Source: Isoetes taiwanensis
Lineage: Eukaryota > Streptophyta > Lycopodiopsida > Isoetales > Isoetaceae
Assembly: GCA_021234155.1 (NCBI GenBank)
Contig: JAJEKV010000034.1
Span: 2,666,001 to 2,730,000 of the forward strand
Direction of reading: 5' to 3'
DNA length: 64,000 nucleotides
Below, piece after piece: positions 39,966-53,830 of the stretch; within the stretch, counting starts at the first letter, position 1; each line of letters opens with the position of its first letter. The notes below the pieces were generated by a model. It saw only the letters and a program-made list of their open reading frames with translations. It did no database searches and was not told where the DNA came from. Position numbers and translations under genes: made by a program.

Positions 39966-41852
39966 AAGCGACGATTAAAATGCATACTCAACCGCTTGCA
40001 CAACCACATGTATATCAAATAAAATAAGTCGACATAAAGATTTTAAATGTTGTTTAAACATCCTGGTAAGGAGCTTTGTAGTTCAAATAGGAAGCCCAGA
40101 ACATGTAACCAGCTCTCGCCCTTCGAAAAGCGGTACCTGGCGGCACCGGTATCAACCAGAAATTGCTCTCCATTCAATTGAGTCCACTAAAATTACAGGA
40201 GTTAGAAGAGATGATGGGTACCATTATACAGCCAGAAGACCATTTGATTTCAAAAACCTATAAATGCACTTCCTGTGCATGTAGCGCAGCCATAGAAGTG
40301 GTTGAATCTGCAAACAAAATGAATTTCATATTCTTATTCCATGTTGAGTTAAAATTGATATTGAAATATCTACACATAGACCGGAACTAGTATTCTGAAC
40401 TGCGGGATGACATGAACAGTTGGCTTATCGCTACAACAGATGCATTGTTATATGCAAGAGCCTCCTGAAATTTATACCGCTAAAGCTGTTACCTTAACAT
40501 ACTGAGCATAATCTGCATGGAAGCATGTGCGGTGGTTTTGAGTCACAATGAATAATAACTACATCGCGTTGGGTATTGCAATATCTAAGTATGGTTTCCA
40601 GAACCATGAAAATTTGAAAACCCTGAGTTCCGCTGCAAAGTAGACATTCAATTTGTGCTAAAATTGGCTGATGCACTCATTTTCCACCGACCGATTATTT
40701 GATTAACTTTATTTGGCAAATACGTCACATGTGCATTGGTAAGCATTTATTTGCATTCATTTTTTCAAAGGATACTTTAGGAAGCTATGAATGTATCATG
40801 ATTTTTGTTGCCCTTTTATCTGAATAGCAATACTGATATCAAGTTTGCCTTAAATGGCTATAGCAAAAGAACGGTGATAGATGCCTTGAAGCATGGGAAG
40901 CGAACATTGCCCTGACATAGCCATGCCGCCTTCCCTCTGCTGAATCATTTGCCTTTGCGGCGTTTAAACCATGCTGCAACTGAATTCCATCCATGCATCG
41001 ATACAGGCATGGCCATCCCATATAACTCCTCTGCTGAGTCTGGCTGCTTTACGTAATTTAAAGTATGCTGCAACTAAAATTCAATTCCACATGCATCGGT
41101 AAGCTCAGCCAATTGATAAGTTGCTTATTGCAGCAAAAAAATGCTAACACCTGGGGCAATGGCAAGAGGATATATTCGGGCAATCCAGTAGGTTGGTTTC
41201 ACCTTCCTTCATAGATGCAACCTTGTTTAAACTTGAGCTGGCTTGCTCTGTGACAATAACCTGCATTGAGTGCAATCATATGCAACATGGCACTTTTAGA
41301 TGCATGAACTTCAAGCCTGAATTCTTCAATGTTTGCTACAATATGCCATTTATAAGCATTTCATTAGATGTAACTTCCGCCAGCTTTTTATGCTTCAAAT
41401 ACTTTGGAAGGAACTGCGTACCAAGAAACTCACCTTTTCAAAATATATTCAACTCAGCTTCGCCGCGTGCATACGTAACGGTAACGAAAAAATCGATGGC
41501 CGCGCATGTGAGCTGCAGGTTAAAATGAGCATAGAGCGATACAAACAACTAGAGCGGCAACAACATGATGGCATAGTTGATCCTCAAATGCCGATGTAAT
41601 GTAATGGCATTAATTTGCGGCAATTCTAAATTGGGAGTTTGAGAGGCGAAGATACCGTCGTCCAGAGCCCACAAAAACCAACTAAACCAACTAAGCGTGA
41701 TGAAATTTGAGAATTAGAAGGAAAAGAGAATACTGAAGTAGATGTAGATAGTATATAAAGCGAACTTCAGTTCTTGAACATAACTCTCAGCGAATATCGT
41801 TCACAAGTACCGCACATCTAGGGAAGCTTAGTTTTGAAAACTGACCACTGAT
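39966..41852. other. Gene-free stretch
   Basis: No recognised gene. The phrase atgctgcaactgaattccat (40,971) recurs as tatgctgcaactaaaattca (41,063), followed in both by atgcatcg, a small local duplication. The plus frame 41193-41528 (111 residues) is Cys- and Phe-rich with no motif I know. Confidence 0.45.
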
Positions 41853-42840
41853 TTGAGCAATATACATGCCAAAAGATCGCAAAGTAGCCGTCAAGTTCCA
41901 AAGCAAACTTATATGCCGTATTTTCCTTATCGGCAAATTATTAGACCTGGTGCCGAAACACTGGCAAATTTTCTGCCTCCACAGGAATCCTGCGACCGAA
42001 GATCACCATACGGAAATCCATATGCATTGCATTCACTTGGATGCCATGCCATTGTTTACGCTACGCAGCCCATGCCTCTACTAAATCCACATTACGCTGG
42101 TGCAGTGGAATGCCAACAAATGCCACATCATGCCGCTGTGGCATTATATTGCATTTCCTCAAACAAATCACGCCAAGAACTCCAGCCTCGCCAAACTGGC
42201 CATATCCTCAATCATTGTTGTCCGTGATACGGTAAAATTAACGGCATACAATTGGAACTTTATATGCACTCCACAGTGCCGTTGTATACATAAACATAGG
42301 CTGTTCCCCACAACAATGGCAGTTTAAGACTCCTCTCAACAATATTTTCATGGAATGTCTGCTTTGTTTCACCCGGTGCCGTAGCCGCACACCTTCAAAG
42401 ACTTAGCTAACTGCTTGGCTCGCTCCTTCAATTTTGGTATCGCAATATTCAAAGCGTGCGGCACCCATTTGGTTTCAGCATATCCTCCATCGGCCATTCC
42501 ATGATACTATCGCGATTTGGCAATCTGTTGAAGCTGCGTACTCTCCGAAGCTCTGCGCAATCCTGGGGGCCATTCCTAAGGCGATATCAGATTTCATTAT
42601 AGACGGTGCGTGGTACACCCCGTACTAATAAATCATACCGATCTTATATTTTACGGCGTTTTAGTTTCTACCTGTAAGAAATGTGACAAGGTACCATCTA
42701 CAGGCGAAACTCTTATGCACACTCTACTTGGCCAAACCGGGCCGCTTCGTAGGTGCGGTGATATTTTTACCGCCCTTCTGAACGATACAGAATTTCGTTG
42801 TTGCCGGGAAAACTGCAAATATAAGCCTGTCTCAAACTGA
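41853..42840 (+). pseudogene. Stretch with overlapping open frames, possible decayed coding region
   Basis: Over nearly 1 kb the plus strand stays open in one frame or another: 41853-42227 (124 residues, starting MSNIHAKRSQSSRQVPKQTY), 41866-42084, 42100-42327, 42434-42628 and 42610-42840. The last contains CKKCDKVPSTGETLMHTLLG and two further Cys pairs near its end (RCCRENC), faintly like a zinc-binding stretch. Codon-scale indels, perhaps technical, could have split one frame. I recognise no family, and the unusual openness may only reflect locally low stop-codon density. Confidence 0.2.
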
Positions 42841-43359
42841 ACATGCTAAGCTAGCTCATCTTTGTAAACGCTCAGTCAAGCAACAAGACCTTCCTTGATC
42901 ATATTTCCATGGAATTGCTGGTTTATGTTGAATGCAGGTACTGAAAAATAGACACCATCAGCGCTGTGGGTTGGTCCACAATTTTCGAAATAGCCAAGTA
43001 GTCATCACAAAAAGAATGAGCAGCTTCTCAGCCAGATTTATAATTTTGAAGCATAATGACGCATCTCCTTCTTACGATGCATACAATTAATATTTGTCAT
43101 CAGCGAGGTTGAAGCCTTTTATCAATTACAATACTGATTTCGCCTTGATAAAGAAATTTAACCCACTTCATTTCCACTTTCCCAACAGCGTGCTGTGTAA
43201 CTTTCAATGATTATATTTAAGCAATAACACCAGAAATCAATTGCTTAATAGTTGCTGTCAACCATTACTTGTCCTGCCCGCCGTAACCAGGTCCGTACTA
43301 GCACATGTGTTGCAAAGCAATACTGAACAAATATATACACCTACAAATGGAAAAGGCAT

Positions 43360-44960
43360 TCACTATGTACAGATGGACCTGGTGTGGCATTACTTGGAAA
43401 AGGAGAAATTTTCTCCTTAAAAAACACAATAAATAAAGGACAAATAAAGGAATAAAAAGCGGGAGAACGGTGAATATTCAGCAAAAGATGGCAATAGTAA
43501 AGAGGATGTGGGCGGGTTACGGTATTTTATCCCTTCTTACCTTGCTGTATATTACAGAACTGGAACTTCTATCTCTTAACTGCAACTCTTAGCTGGTACC
43601 TATTATTGTGGAAGAAACGCGGCACCTTTCTACATTTGAAGCTTGTTGACTGGCTGTGAAATCTAACATAACAGTACGGCTCTATCTTAAAATGAGTATC
43701 ATTGAAAGAGATCAAAGGGAGGGGCTTCCAGAATATTGCTAGGGACACAATTTCCAGATTCCTGCTGTAAATGGGCCAAACATGGCAAAATGCATTTGCT
43801 GTTCTAATTTTGCAGTGTAGAAGAGCCGCGGCAGGCAACAAACGCCGAACAATATGAGCATGCGTTGAAAAGCTCAAGAATGATCTACCGAAAAGTAGTT
43901 GATGCGCCAGCAAGTGTTAGCGCAAACGTATCAAATAAACCAGAATGTTTCTAAATCCAAGGCTTTGCTTTCTGGCTGGCACAGTAGGGGAGCAAACGCA
44001 TAAGTTTCAAATGCAAGCTCTATCTTTGCGGCAGGTATCACGGAAGATGAGGAAGACTTCAACGCATTTTGGGTACGAGAGGTGAAGCTGATATCACACA
44101 CAAATTTCATTCCCAAGAAATTCAAGCTGATATCACCGCGAAGCCAAAAAAAAGTCACTAAAATGGAGCTGTCGGGAGAATCGCGGCGGCGGAAAGAAGC
44201 AGTTGTGAAATACTTACTTCGTGGCTGAGTTGAATCTTGTCACCCCACTTTGTTGGACATTCCTGCTTAAGCTTCCGTGTGATGTTTTAACCTGTTCCAT
44301 CTCCAGCAAAACGTAATTAATCAGCTTCTTTTGTACATTCTTGCCTACATATGAATTTTCGCACGGCATTACAAACAAACCACAAATAGTGAGATGGAAA
44401 AGGCATTTCACTATGTGCAGATGGACCTGATTGTGGCATTCTGGAAAGGCACTGTCCCTTCAAGAAACAAACAAATAAGGACAAAATAACATACTGAAAA
44501 AGCCCAGGAAATTTGAGATGTCATTCAGCAAAAGATGGCAATAGTAGAGTTAGCTGGTACCTATTATTGTGGAAAAAGCATAACTTTACCTTTCACCATT
44601 TTGGCTTGTTGACTGGCGCATGAAATCTAACGCTTTCCGTCACCGAAGCTCTATCTTCACAGCAAGAGTATCCATTGAAAGATCAAAGGGAGACCTAAGA
44701 ATATTGCTTTAAGGGACACAAACAGATTTCCTGCGTAAATGGGCCAAAACGGCGGCAAAAATAAATTTGCTGTTCTAATTTTACAGCAGTGTAGAAGAGT
44801 ATAACTTGGAACAAACAAACTCACCATTTCTCCAAATATGGTATCGTTAACAAAGAGCCGTCTACCAGTACGTTAGGTGCATATTTTCAAATTCATTGTA
44901 TGAACATGTCAAACCAGAGCAGAGTGTTTAAATCAGGCTTGCTTTTTTGGCGGCAGTAGA
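43360..44960. repeat. Diverged tandem duplication, period about 1.0 kb
   Basis: The block aaaaggcattcactatgtac-agatggacct, ttcagcaaaagatggcaata, agctggtacctattattgtg, cttgttgactggc, atcaaaggga and tttgctgttctaattttgca, in that order at 43,350-43,830, recurs with many substitutions at 44,396-44,800. Both copies are followed by gtgtagaagag. The offset falls from 1025 to about 957 bp along the block, so indels separate the copies. The minus frame 43569-43913 (114 residues) lies over the first copy but is not preserved in the second, which argues against it. Confidence 0.75.
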
Positions 44961-46130
44961 ACTTATCGTTTTCAGCAGAGGAGAAAGGAGATCTTGGTCT
45001 CAATTTCTAATGCAAAGATGCTTAGAACTTAAATGCACTTAAAAAAGAAAATGTGCATGCAATTGTGAACATCTATGGCAGAAGTTTGATAACTGCTAGT
45101 CAATTATTTCTCTTACATAAATGTGACTGTAACTATCAAATGCAGCAAGCTTTGGAGTTGGTTACGAAGTAGCGAAGAATGAACATTAGTTAATGCTCAA
45201 GGCCATGGTACTGGTTTTAAGTGGAAATAAAGTGAAACCTACGACAGGCTTGCACATTATATTAGGCAGCTTGGATATTGCCAGCATGCAATTTCAGATT
45301 TTACACTCACGAAGAGATTCTGGTTGCACAGTCCGAGTTTGCTTAGCTTCTAGTTTGAACACATGGTGACACTGTTGGTAGCTGCAACAGCAGAGGTCAC
45401 TGTCTGCTGGATGATAATTTTGGAACAAAGAGCTTTAGTGGTGGTTAAATACTGGGTCGTGAATAGCGGTATATAAATGAAGAGCATCACTACTTACCCA
45501 AAGAAAATCTACACACAACCACCACGAAGTTATTACGTAAATTGAAACAAAACCTAGCCCAGAACAACCAATACCTTATTTTTTTGATTTCGAAATGCCA
45601 GCAGATTATATCTGTTGTGCTTTGTTCGCTACCAACCTACAATCTACCATTCATGTGTCTAACCAAACTGTACTACTTAAAGTACATAATCTAGCCAGAT
45701 GAGTTTTAAAGTATGAATACATTAAAAAGACTTTGAGAGGTAATCTAGAAGCTGGCTATATAATACCGTTAACTTACAGAACCAAAAGGCTGGCCCTTGG
45801 TTTTGGGTTACTAACACAGGCTATGCTTCACGCAGTTCGACGCTGTCTGGAATCTGAGCTCAATTCAATGGCTTTCACAAGGAACAGGAAATGGGCAGGA
45901 GGATTCCGACAAGCGATTTAAATTGTACCAGAAGCCGCATGCCGAAATATTTGCAAAACTCCCAATTTTGCCACGAGGCATTCCCGTAGAGTTGACAAAA
46001 TCCAGAATAAAAGAAAAGTAAAACTACTCTGGAAAATCGGTTTGCCAGCCGCCACTAGTTGGATCCAACGTCACGGACAGCCGCCCACTCTGTCGCCACG
46101 CCGCAGCAACCCTGCTCGAACAGGTTGGGT
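44961..46130. other. Gene-free stretch
   Basis: No recognised gene. Short frames only (plus 45733-45921). Confidence 0.5.
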
Positions 46131-46400
46131 ATCTCAGTCTACGGCCATGTAAGCCCCAAATAAAGGGGTTTAAATCAAACGACCCATATAAGCCCCAAAA
46201 TTTTAATCGATGGTCCTAGATAAAATGCCACATTTCAAGGGCTGGAATTAAAAAGCCACGAAGAATAAGGGGGATCGGGTGTTACAGGGTAACTGCCGTC
46301 TGGGCGTAATCTCGAGATGGGCCGGTAGAGATCATCCTTACGTATTTGGTAGACATCAAATAATTGTATATATAAGGATATATATATATATATATATATA

Positions 46401-46436
<36 letters not shown>
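46131..46436. repeat. Dispersed module plus TA microsatellite
   Basis: The module (agccccaaat repeated twice, then gagatgggccggtagagatc) matches 38.38-38.48 kb. It ends tcaaataattgtatatataa, matching the sequence just left of the TA tract at 2.4 kb, and then runs into an interrupted TA tract at 46,366-46,436. Confidence 0.7.
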
Positions 46437-46439
<3 letters not shown>

Positions 46440-49400
46440 TAGGTAAAATTGTAGTTTTTCCATTGTCAAGAAAAACAGTACATGGTTGACTGCTAAGAGC
46501 CAGCAGATCATTGAAACAAAAATGTTACGACTTTATCATCACGAAGTGAGTGGAGAACAGATCAAAAGATAACCAAAAGACAAGGAGTTGAAGTTTGACT
46601 CGTTATGGTAGAGATCAATATTTAACGTCTACGTTTGTGATGGCCAAAGTCACGACCCGACCAAAGGTATACCCTATACTAACCAGCCAAAACCAAGAGC
46701 AAGATTAGGAGTAAATTTGAGCAAAGATGTTGGTTGAGGTAGGATACAATCCGGGGATTCCGGATGTAAGATTGAGGAAAATAAGGCAAGTAGAATCGGT
46801 TTGGCGATAAAGTATGAGTGAAAGATAATAGCCAGGATCAAAGATGGTGTCATGTGCTACCAGCAAATATAAATCAATGCAAAAGAGGATTACAATTTCA
46901 TAGCGAGTAAAAGGAACCATATAATCGCTTTAAAGAAAGTCTATAGTACGCTCTTGCTCCTGTATCTTGAAGCTGATTCGACATGTAATAGTGGTACATT
47001 GAAAGCGAGAAGATAAACTATCTGGAACTTATCACGGGTGCTACGCGAGAAAGCCGGGTGACGAACTTCTTTTTCCTGAGATTGACCCATTCATGTTGCT
47101 CCGGCTCGGTTGTGATAAAAATGCCGGTAATATACAACTCCCCAAGGCTTTCTTTACATACTCTCGGTGTACAGCATCGCGAGAATCTACTGAGGTTAGA
47201 ATTAATGACACATAAATTAGATACAAACAATCAAAGCCCCTAAAAGCACCCAATTGAGTCCCACTTCTGTTATACTTGTCGACCAATTTTTCTTTGTGGT
47301 ACGTTGTAGTAGATTTCAATATCAAGGCTAGAAATACCAATCCGAAAAGATAGAGAAGTTCTTACTTACCCGGCTGCGACTCTATTTTACGCTTTCCAAA
47401 ATATTCCACATAAACCCGATGAACATAATGGTATTGGCAGGCTGTTGTTTTGGATATGAGTTAAAGAAGACGCATGCGACTTTTCACTTTAGGAAAAGGT
47501 AGCTGGCCTGTTGAACCAAGACGGCAGAAGGTAGCTAGAGACGAGGAGAAATATGTTCGTAGCCTCTTCTATCACTACTTATTAAAGGTATTTGTGATTT
47601 GAATGTCATACCATCACAGAGTCACTTGCGGGGTAGAAACTTTATTTGAGGAGCAGGATAAAACACAGCAGGAAAACAATAAAGTACACACTTCGGCAGA
47701 ACACCATCCCTCTTGAAAACAGAACCACTGGATGAAGCTTTTGAGAAACCTTAAGTTAATGACGAGAGCATATCTTACCTTAGCGTTTACATAAGCTCCG
47801 GATTGTTTGCGAAAACTTTGAGCACATTATTAAGCGAAAGGTGAGGAAAACGGACCGATATAGTAATATATCTTTACGTCACTTGAGTTTCTTGTAAAAT
47901 TACAAAACGAAAATGTGAATAAAACTTACCATCTATGTTAGATCCTCGAGAACACAGAGAGCATAGATGATCCACTTTTATAATTCGGGTACAGGGCCTG
48001 GCATTGTTTGCGATCGCGAGGATAGGATTCCAGAAAACCAAACTGTTGTAGATTAAGGTCTTGAGGCGGCATATTCAAGCAAGGCTGAACTGGTTAAACC
48101 GCGGTGCCATTTCCTCATGACCAGGACGGTGGGGAGATTATTGAAGCGAGGAATCGGAGCGCAAGTATGACAGGAAGGGTGACCATAGGGTGAGCGTGGC
48201 AAGTGACAGTGGGAAAGCGGTGGTGAGCCACGGGGATTACACTGGCTACGGCCGATTTTGAGCACATAGATGAAGATTGCCACAACTTCAGGCCTGGTAC
48301 GGCAGCAATAATTCCAACTTCTTCAATGAGACCCTTTCGAATGAATCTTTGCATTATTTCCATTTCTGGTAGTAGCTTTGCAGGAGCCACTAGAAGCGGA
48401 GGAAAGAAAAGAAGCGGAATACATTTTGCGCAAAATTTGAATTAGCAATAATAGTCCTACGCAATGATACCTCAAATGATTCAACTGCTTTGCTGGCAAT
48501 TCTATCAATGATAGGTTGCGAGCACTTTCAAAGGAAGGATTAAGAGAGGGCATTCCCAACAAAGTAAAGCGAAAGTTTCTGGAAGTTAAGAGCCTTGATC
48601 AGCAAGTTTGAGCGGGCTCATACTCTCCTATGATCTGATTTTGCTAGATTTGGTGAACGCGAGATAAAATTTTAGAGAACGCCGATGATAATAATGGCGT
48701 TCGTGGTTTCAAATGACATATGAATCTCAAATATCATGAACCTTTAAGAAGAAACGTATTGCAGGGTTCATAATGCATCCTTTGTATCAATAAATGTAAC
48801 AAAATAATGCACCTGACGGTCATTCGTAGGCAGATCACCAAACTCCAGCGAGGTTAGGGTTAGGTCATAAATAGGATTAGGTTATATGTATAGCATTTCG
48901 TAAGGGCAATGCGACGGTGGGTGCCCAATGGGATGAGACATGAGATAGGTTTCCATCTTGGGATAGAAAAGTTAATATAATACGACTTGGCCGTATCTCA
49001 CGAAGAACAGAGCTTGAGGTATAAGGCTACTATAGTAGGAACACGTATGGTGACAACGCAAAGAATGTATTTTATACTATTTGAGGGAATGTACAGATGA
49101 TAAAAACATTCAATTGACCGATTCGGCAGCATACGTGATTAAAGTAGACGACTTATTGAAGTCATATAAATTTGAGGCTGCAGCTCAATTGAATTCTAGT
49201 TAAAATTTGTTATTAAGGTAGGGTAGTTGAGTGGGTAGTTTTATCGAACAATTTGACAGCACCGAGTTCGGCAAAAGAATAAACAAACGGTGCAGGGATT
49301 TAAAGAAAACCCCAACCACGGAAGGGTTTTTGAAATAAACTGCTTGTGCGTCAGCATATAATAAACGGCTATGCGGTAAACCTGTTATGGTACATTCAGT

Positions 49401-50325
49401 TTTCAATAAATTCCAGAGACATGGCGTGACCGCTCATCCGCCAATCTCCTGAGAATAAGATCCCAACAAACCCAGCTGAAATTAAGCACATGGGTAACGA
49501 GTTGGAATTAAGGATTAACTTTCGACTATAATAGGCTGGGTAGCTGATTGAATGTCGGACAAATTAAATGACATTCATGCCAATACCGCTATTGCCGGGC
49601 AAAATCACGTCTCATCCTCTGGACGTTTGTATACCAATTCAAGGTGATGTACGCGAAATTAGAAGACTATCAATCGCTGTGGGCAAATAGCAGAACATAA
49701 CGATGATCTGATAAGTGATTGTGCGTGCGTATAACGAGCTTTTAAGCATTGAAACGCTGGGAAGCAGTAACAAAAATATTGCCTGTGAATCACTCTCAAT
49801 TTCTATCTACATGCACAATAACGCTGCATATTCGCCGGAGAACCATTTGAGCTGCAATCTCCTTCCGGCGGCGTGGTGCTGGATCGCAACCGCGCACCAG
49901 CAATGTTAGTGGCCGATCATTATATAGCATTGTCAGAATTAGATAATGTGGCGGTGAAATTGTATGGTAGAAGCAAAATTCTTTGTGGAAGAATACGATA
50001 CGGGCGTGGATTTTAGTACCGGTGGAAGGCTTTACTTTGCTCAGTCATTCTGGTGGCGGGACGGTGAGCTGGACTCATATGGCTTTGCGGTTCCACAAAA
50101 TCTGAACAAGTGTGTGAGATGGGGAATCTTTGCCAAATCGAGGTCTAGGTATAATTCATCACGGCATAACAATTCTCGCACAAAGTACTTTTGAATATGT
50201 AAATGAAGCCAACACCATGTCCTCTATTACGAATAAAGCATTATGTCTCTCGACGACTTATTTGAAGCTTCAAGATCCCGCTTCTAACGGCCTCAATAAT
50301 TTTGTAGTAAGTTAAATCGCGGTTG
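46437..50325. other. Long stretch without a recognised gene
   Basis: No convincing gene. Frames at minus 47041-47340 (99 residues), minus 48115-48390 (91 residues) and plus 49715-49909 contain no motif I can name. The interval is AT-rich with scattered cgg/gcg. Confidence 0.45.
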
Positions 50326-50600
50326 GTGGAATGAATAGAATAGAATCATGATTTTATCGTCCACGTGAACCAGCTGACTGGACGAAGTACGAAGCGTGAT
50401 AGTACACGAGGTTAAGAAGCCCCCGCCCGGTTTAGGAAAAACCTTAATGTAATAAGGATAGCGACATGCGCGTTATAGCCATAAGCTCCGTACGGTTTGA
50501 GGTTAATGTCGGACGAGCGCAGTAGGTAGCCATCAAAATTTTCCGGTCTGGTCCCAGCATAAACCCTCTGAAGGCAGGTGCTGGTAGCTCATGCAAGGCT
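50326..50600. repeat. Partial third copy of a 57-kb motif
   Basis: gaatagaatagaatcatgat followed by ttttatcgtcc resembles gaatagaatagaatagtg and ttttatcg at 52,446 and 56,947. The shared ggaaaaacc phrase follows in all three. The match fades after about 120 bp. Confidence 0.45.
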
Positions 50601-50783
50601 TTGATAAAGGGGCACATTAGCAGGCTTATGCAGAACTGGATATCTTTGTGCTTGAACCGACCTGAGGGCGTGACATATACTCGTGGCACCGCCTGGGCCG
50701 GCGACCGACAGACTACGTCTCATCGCGGCTCCAGAATCCATCTCCTGTCTCAATCGCGGGGGCCGTTTTTCATCGCGGTGAGC

Positions 50784-52215
50784 TTAATCCGCCTGGCTTT
50801 TTGGGCCAGATGGGGTAGCGCGGTGGTGATATCGTGAGCATGGGATTAACTTTGTTAAAACAAGTACCACCTTGACATGTGGCGGGGCCTCGCATCCCAA
50901 AGCTTTGGCATAAGAAGCAGCATCAAAATGCTGCTGAAGCGTAGCGTTCCGCCGATTAATGCAGGTCCACATGCCATGTGCTGCACATTCCATGTGAGAA
51001 CCACTAGAGCTTAGCATGCTTTCCGGAAGCCGAGGCTTTTTTAGTCGGCTGCGGGCCCTCGCCGCTGCTGAAACAAGGTTGAGCGTAAGACTTCATCCAC
51101 CGCCTACCTTCTAAAGTAACCAATGTGGCGTTCAGGCGCGGCCCTCGCCGTGAAGGCTTTGTCTCACGGAAACGGGCTCGATATGGGACCGTGGACTTCC
51201 TCCCGATTAGCGGGCACGGCGCCGGCCTGCTCTAGATCGTTCCAGAGTGGTGAGGGTATCGGCTTTACGCTGCGCCCCATAGAGGAGAATGGTTGTGAGT
51301 CTGAACAAGTGTGCACAGTGACCCCATGCACTCTGACTCTACCGCCGCCAGCTTTGTTGTTTTGCGTACATCTGGAACTTTCGACTGGAGTGACGTAACT
51401 TTGATGGATGCATCGGTGTGTGGTAGTAAAACTTCAGTGCCAGCTCGCGCAGGCAGGCCTCCCTTTACACTGCCCACAGTAGTGAATGAGGAAAACGTGG
51501 AGTCGCAGGGATGATGGGACCAGCGGCACCCTTGTCTTAGCCAAGTTAAGCTTCTCATGTCGATGGTGTGAAAGTGTCCGGCATCAGGGTGGTACTTGTC
51601 CTCACGGGGTATGCGGCGGTCAACATCATCGGCATATATGAGTTCTTGGGATTAATGGCGGTGCATCAATGGCCTCCCCTACCCCATTTTCCATTTAAGC
51701 CATTCTTCCTAGGCTGGTCAGTAATACCTGGCGTCGAGGATAAAGGCGACATACGGCTTTTCCCAATACTGCTGGCAGGCTCCCCGACGGTGTGAATGGC
51801 CGGGAGCAAGCCTGGAAATAATGCGTATATAGCATTCTCGAATGCGACAGAGATACTAAGTACATCAATCGTCCACAGCAGCGAAACCTTTGTGTCAAAG
51901 CAGCACTGCGAAATCCACAAAACAACGATGCGGATACGGGCGTTGCATTGCGCATCCTCGTAGTGTTCGCGGAGTGAAGATATGGTCGATGATAGAATCT
52001 TAGGAAATGACTTTATCTTTGTCGAAACCACTCCATCCTCTTTACGAAATTAATGGAGTCATTTGCTCGAATAAGGTAACAACTTGGCAAAACGAAATGG
52101 AAACCATAATGATGCGATAGTTAGGTAGGTATTGAGGATTACGAACGCCATGGGCACAGCTCTCTTTGCGTCGGTGCGGAAGCCTTCTTACAGAATTTTG
52201 TATGAGACAAATATA
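50784..52215 (-). pseudogene. LINE-type reverse transcriptase remnant, first copy
   Basis: A minus-strand relic of a non-LTR (LINE/L1-like) polymerase. The catalytic motif is visible: ELIYADDV is encoded across plus positions 51,619-51,645, and YADD is the metal-binding motif C of these enzymes. Upstream in the same direction, frames at 51666-52031 and 51695-51955 cover the region that should hold motifs A and B but are shifted and degenerate. The thumb and C-terminal region continues to about 50,780 in other frames. No single frame spans it, so it cannot encode an active enzyme as read. Several shifts sit at CAG/CTG and may be technical. The family assignment rests on the second copy, which keeps a better fingers region. 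Confidence 0.65.
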
Positions 52216-53479
52216 TTTCTCTAACCCAAACTATTTTTAAAATCATCTCATTAATGAAACAATAAACATTGCACGATTAGTGGAACTTTGTATTACCATA
52301 CCATGGCGGTTATATTATCTCAAGTTCCTTGGAATCGCAGCACCACACGGCATTTTGATGGTTTTTCAAATTTAAAGTTAAGGGCAGCCTACTAGTTTCA
52401 CGACCGTGATCGGCCGGATGCCATCGCTCTAGTGAAATTTTTGAAGAATAGAATAGAATAGTGTTTTATCGATCCCGCGAGGAACCAATCATCCGCGAAT
52501 GAGCACCATTGCTGTTGGGATTAAAAATACTTGTCGAAGGTTTGAGGAAAAACCATGGCAGTAAACAGCTAACCATGAGGGAAGAAATAATATATGGAGA
52601 CGTGCCCAGGTAGAGCTAATCCGGCGATCCATGAACTTTGAAGGTATAATTCTAGCATCCGTCTTGGCCAGGTGCTCAAGATCTCTGTACAGAATTTGGA
52701 GACGGTGCTTCGGCATAGCATATAGAATGTCATCATATGTGGGCGGCTAAAATGATATGTCATTTTACATCTTCCGGCTCAACTTGGCAAAAGCACGTCT
52801 AAGCATTAGCTCTCAACCCATCTCAAATCTCCAATCGGAGATGGTATTGCATAGAATAAATTAATAAATTTACCAGCTTTTTCATATAGGTAGATAGGTA
52901 TATAACCTTCTGAGACCTGACTCCAACATGGGCATTGGTATTAATAGATTATGACACGTTAGAGGTCTTCCACTTAGTTTGTTGAAAGCATGAGTCTCTT
53001 TGTGCGCAAATTTTGTGGCGTCCTCATTGCATCCGGATGCACATGACGCTCATCCATCGGCCGACCGAGGCTACGCTTTCCTTGATGAACCTTTAGGCCC
53101 CAGGGCCCATTACCCGCAGGGCAAAAGCGAGGTTAGGAAGGGGAGTATAGATCCATCTTGACCACCTTCAGGCCTCGGAGACGCGCCAAGAAGCTACTTT
53201 TGCTCCGGGTAAATTTCCAAGTGGGGAAAACAAGGCTCAAACACCAAAACCATACGGAAGCATGTTCTGGTACCTTGAATAGATGCGTACGATGGGCTGA
53301 AAATCATAAAACTAAAAGCCTTTTTAATTTCTAACTGTTTGCATTGCATAGAGTGCGCTTCCAACACAACGGCTGCCATTTGGTGATTCACGGTTGAACT
53401 CTACCCCCAAATATTTGTAAGTGGGTACTACAACATTTCGGCGAAGAAAGGTGCGAAAGGAACTTTCAATACCTTTGGA

Positions 53480-53830
53480 AATCTCTAATTCAACTAAAAG
53501 CTTTTATTTGGCAGCTTTAGCATAAAAATCTTGCTATAAATAAAGAGATGTAGACTTAATTTTTCTTGCATTGACATTTGCGAAAGATGTTTGTCGTCTG
53601 CAGAGAGTTAAAAGTCACATCTTTCAAGGGGAACAGTCCGAATGGACTATTGAGCTTTGTTCATATAGCTGGCATAACCCTGGTAGAACAATGATCGGGA
53701 CATTTTTTATATCCTGGAATAGACAAGGCATCGGAGTTTCTATATTCTTCCTTGGCGAATTTGGAAGGCCAAAAATGATTGTGTTTAACAACAACATTGC
53801 CATAGCCACAAAGCCATTGTTTTAGGCTAA
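53480..53830. other. Best conserved non-RT part of the 4.5-kb segment
   Basis: cttgcattgacatttgc through gggacattttttatatcctg-gaatagacaaggcatcggag to ggccaaaaatgattgtgttt is nearly identical in the second copy (58,118-58,370). Frames on both strands are open (plus 53571-53825, minus 53624-53809). In a LINE the region 5' of the reverse transcriptase would carry an endonuclease, but I cannot see its motifs here. Function unknown. Confidence 0.35.

Noticed and set aside
24191-50325. Many frames of 60-110 codons on both strands
   Set aside because: Their number and composition are what AT-rich non-coding DNA gives by chance; none shows a known motif or an exon chain.
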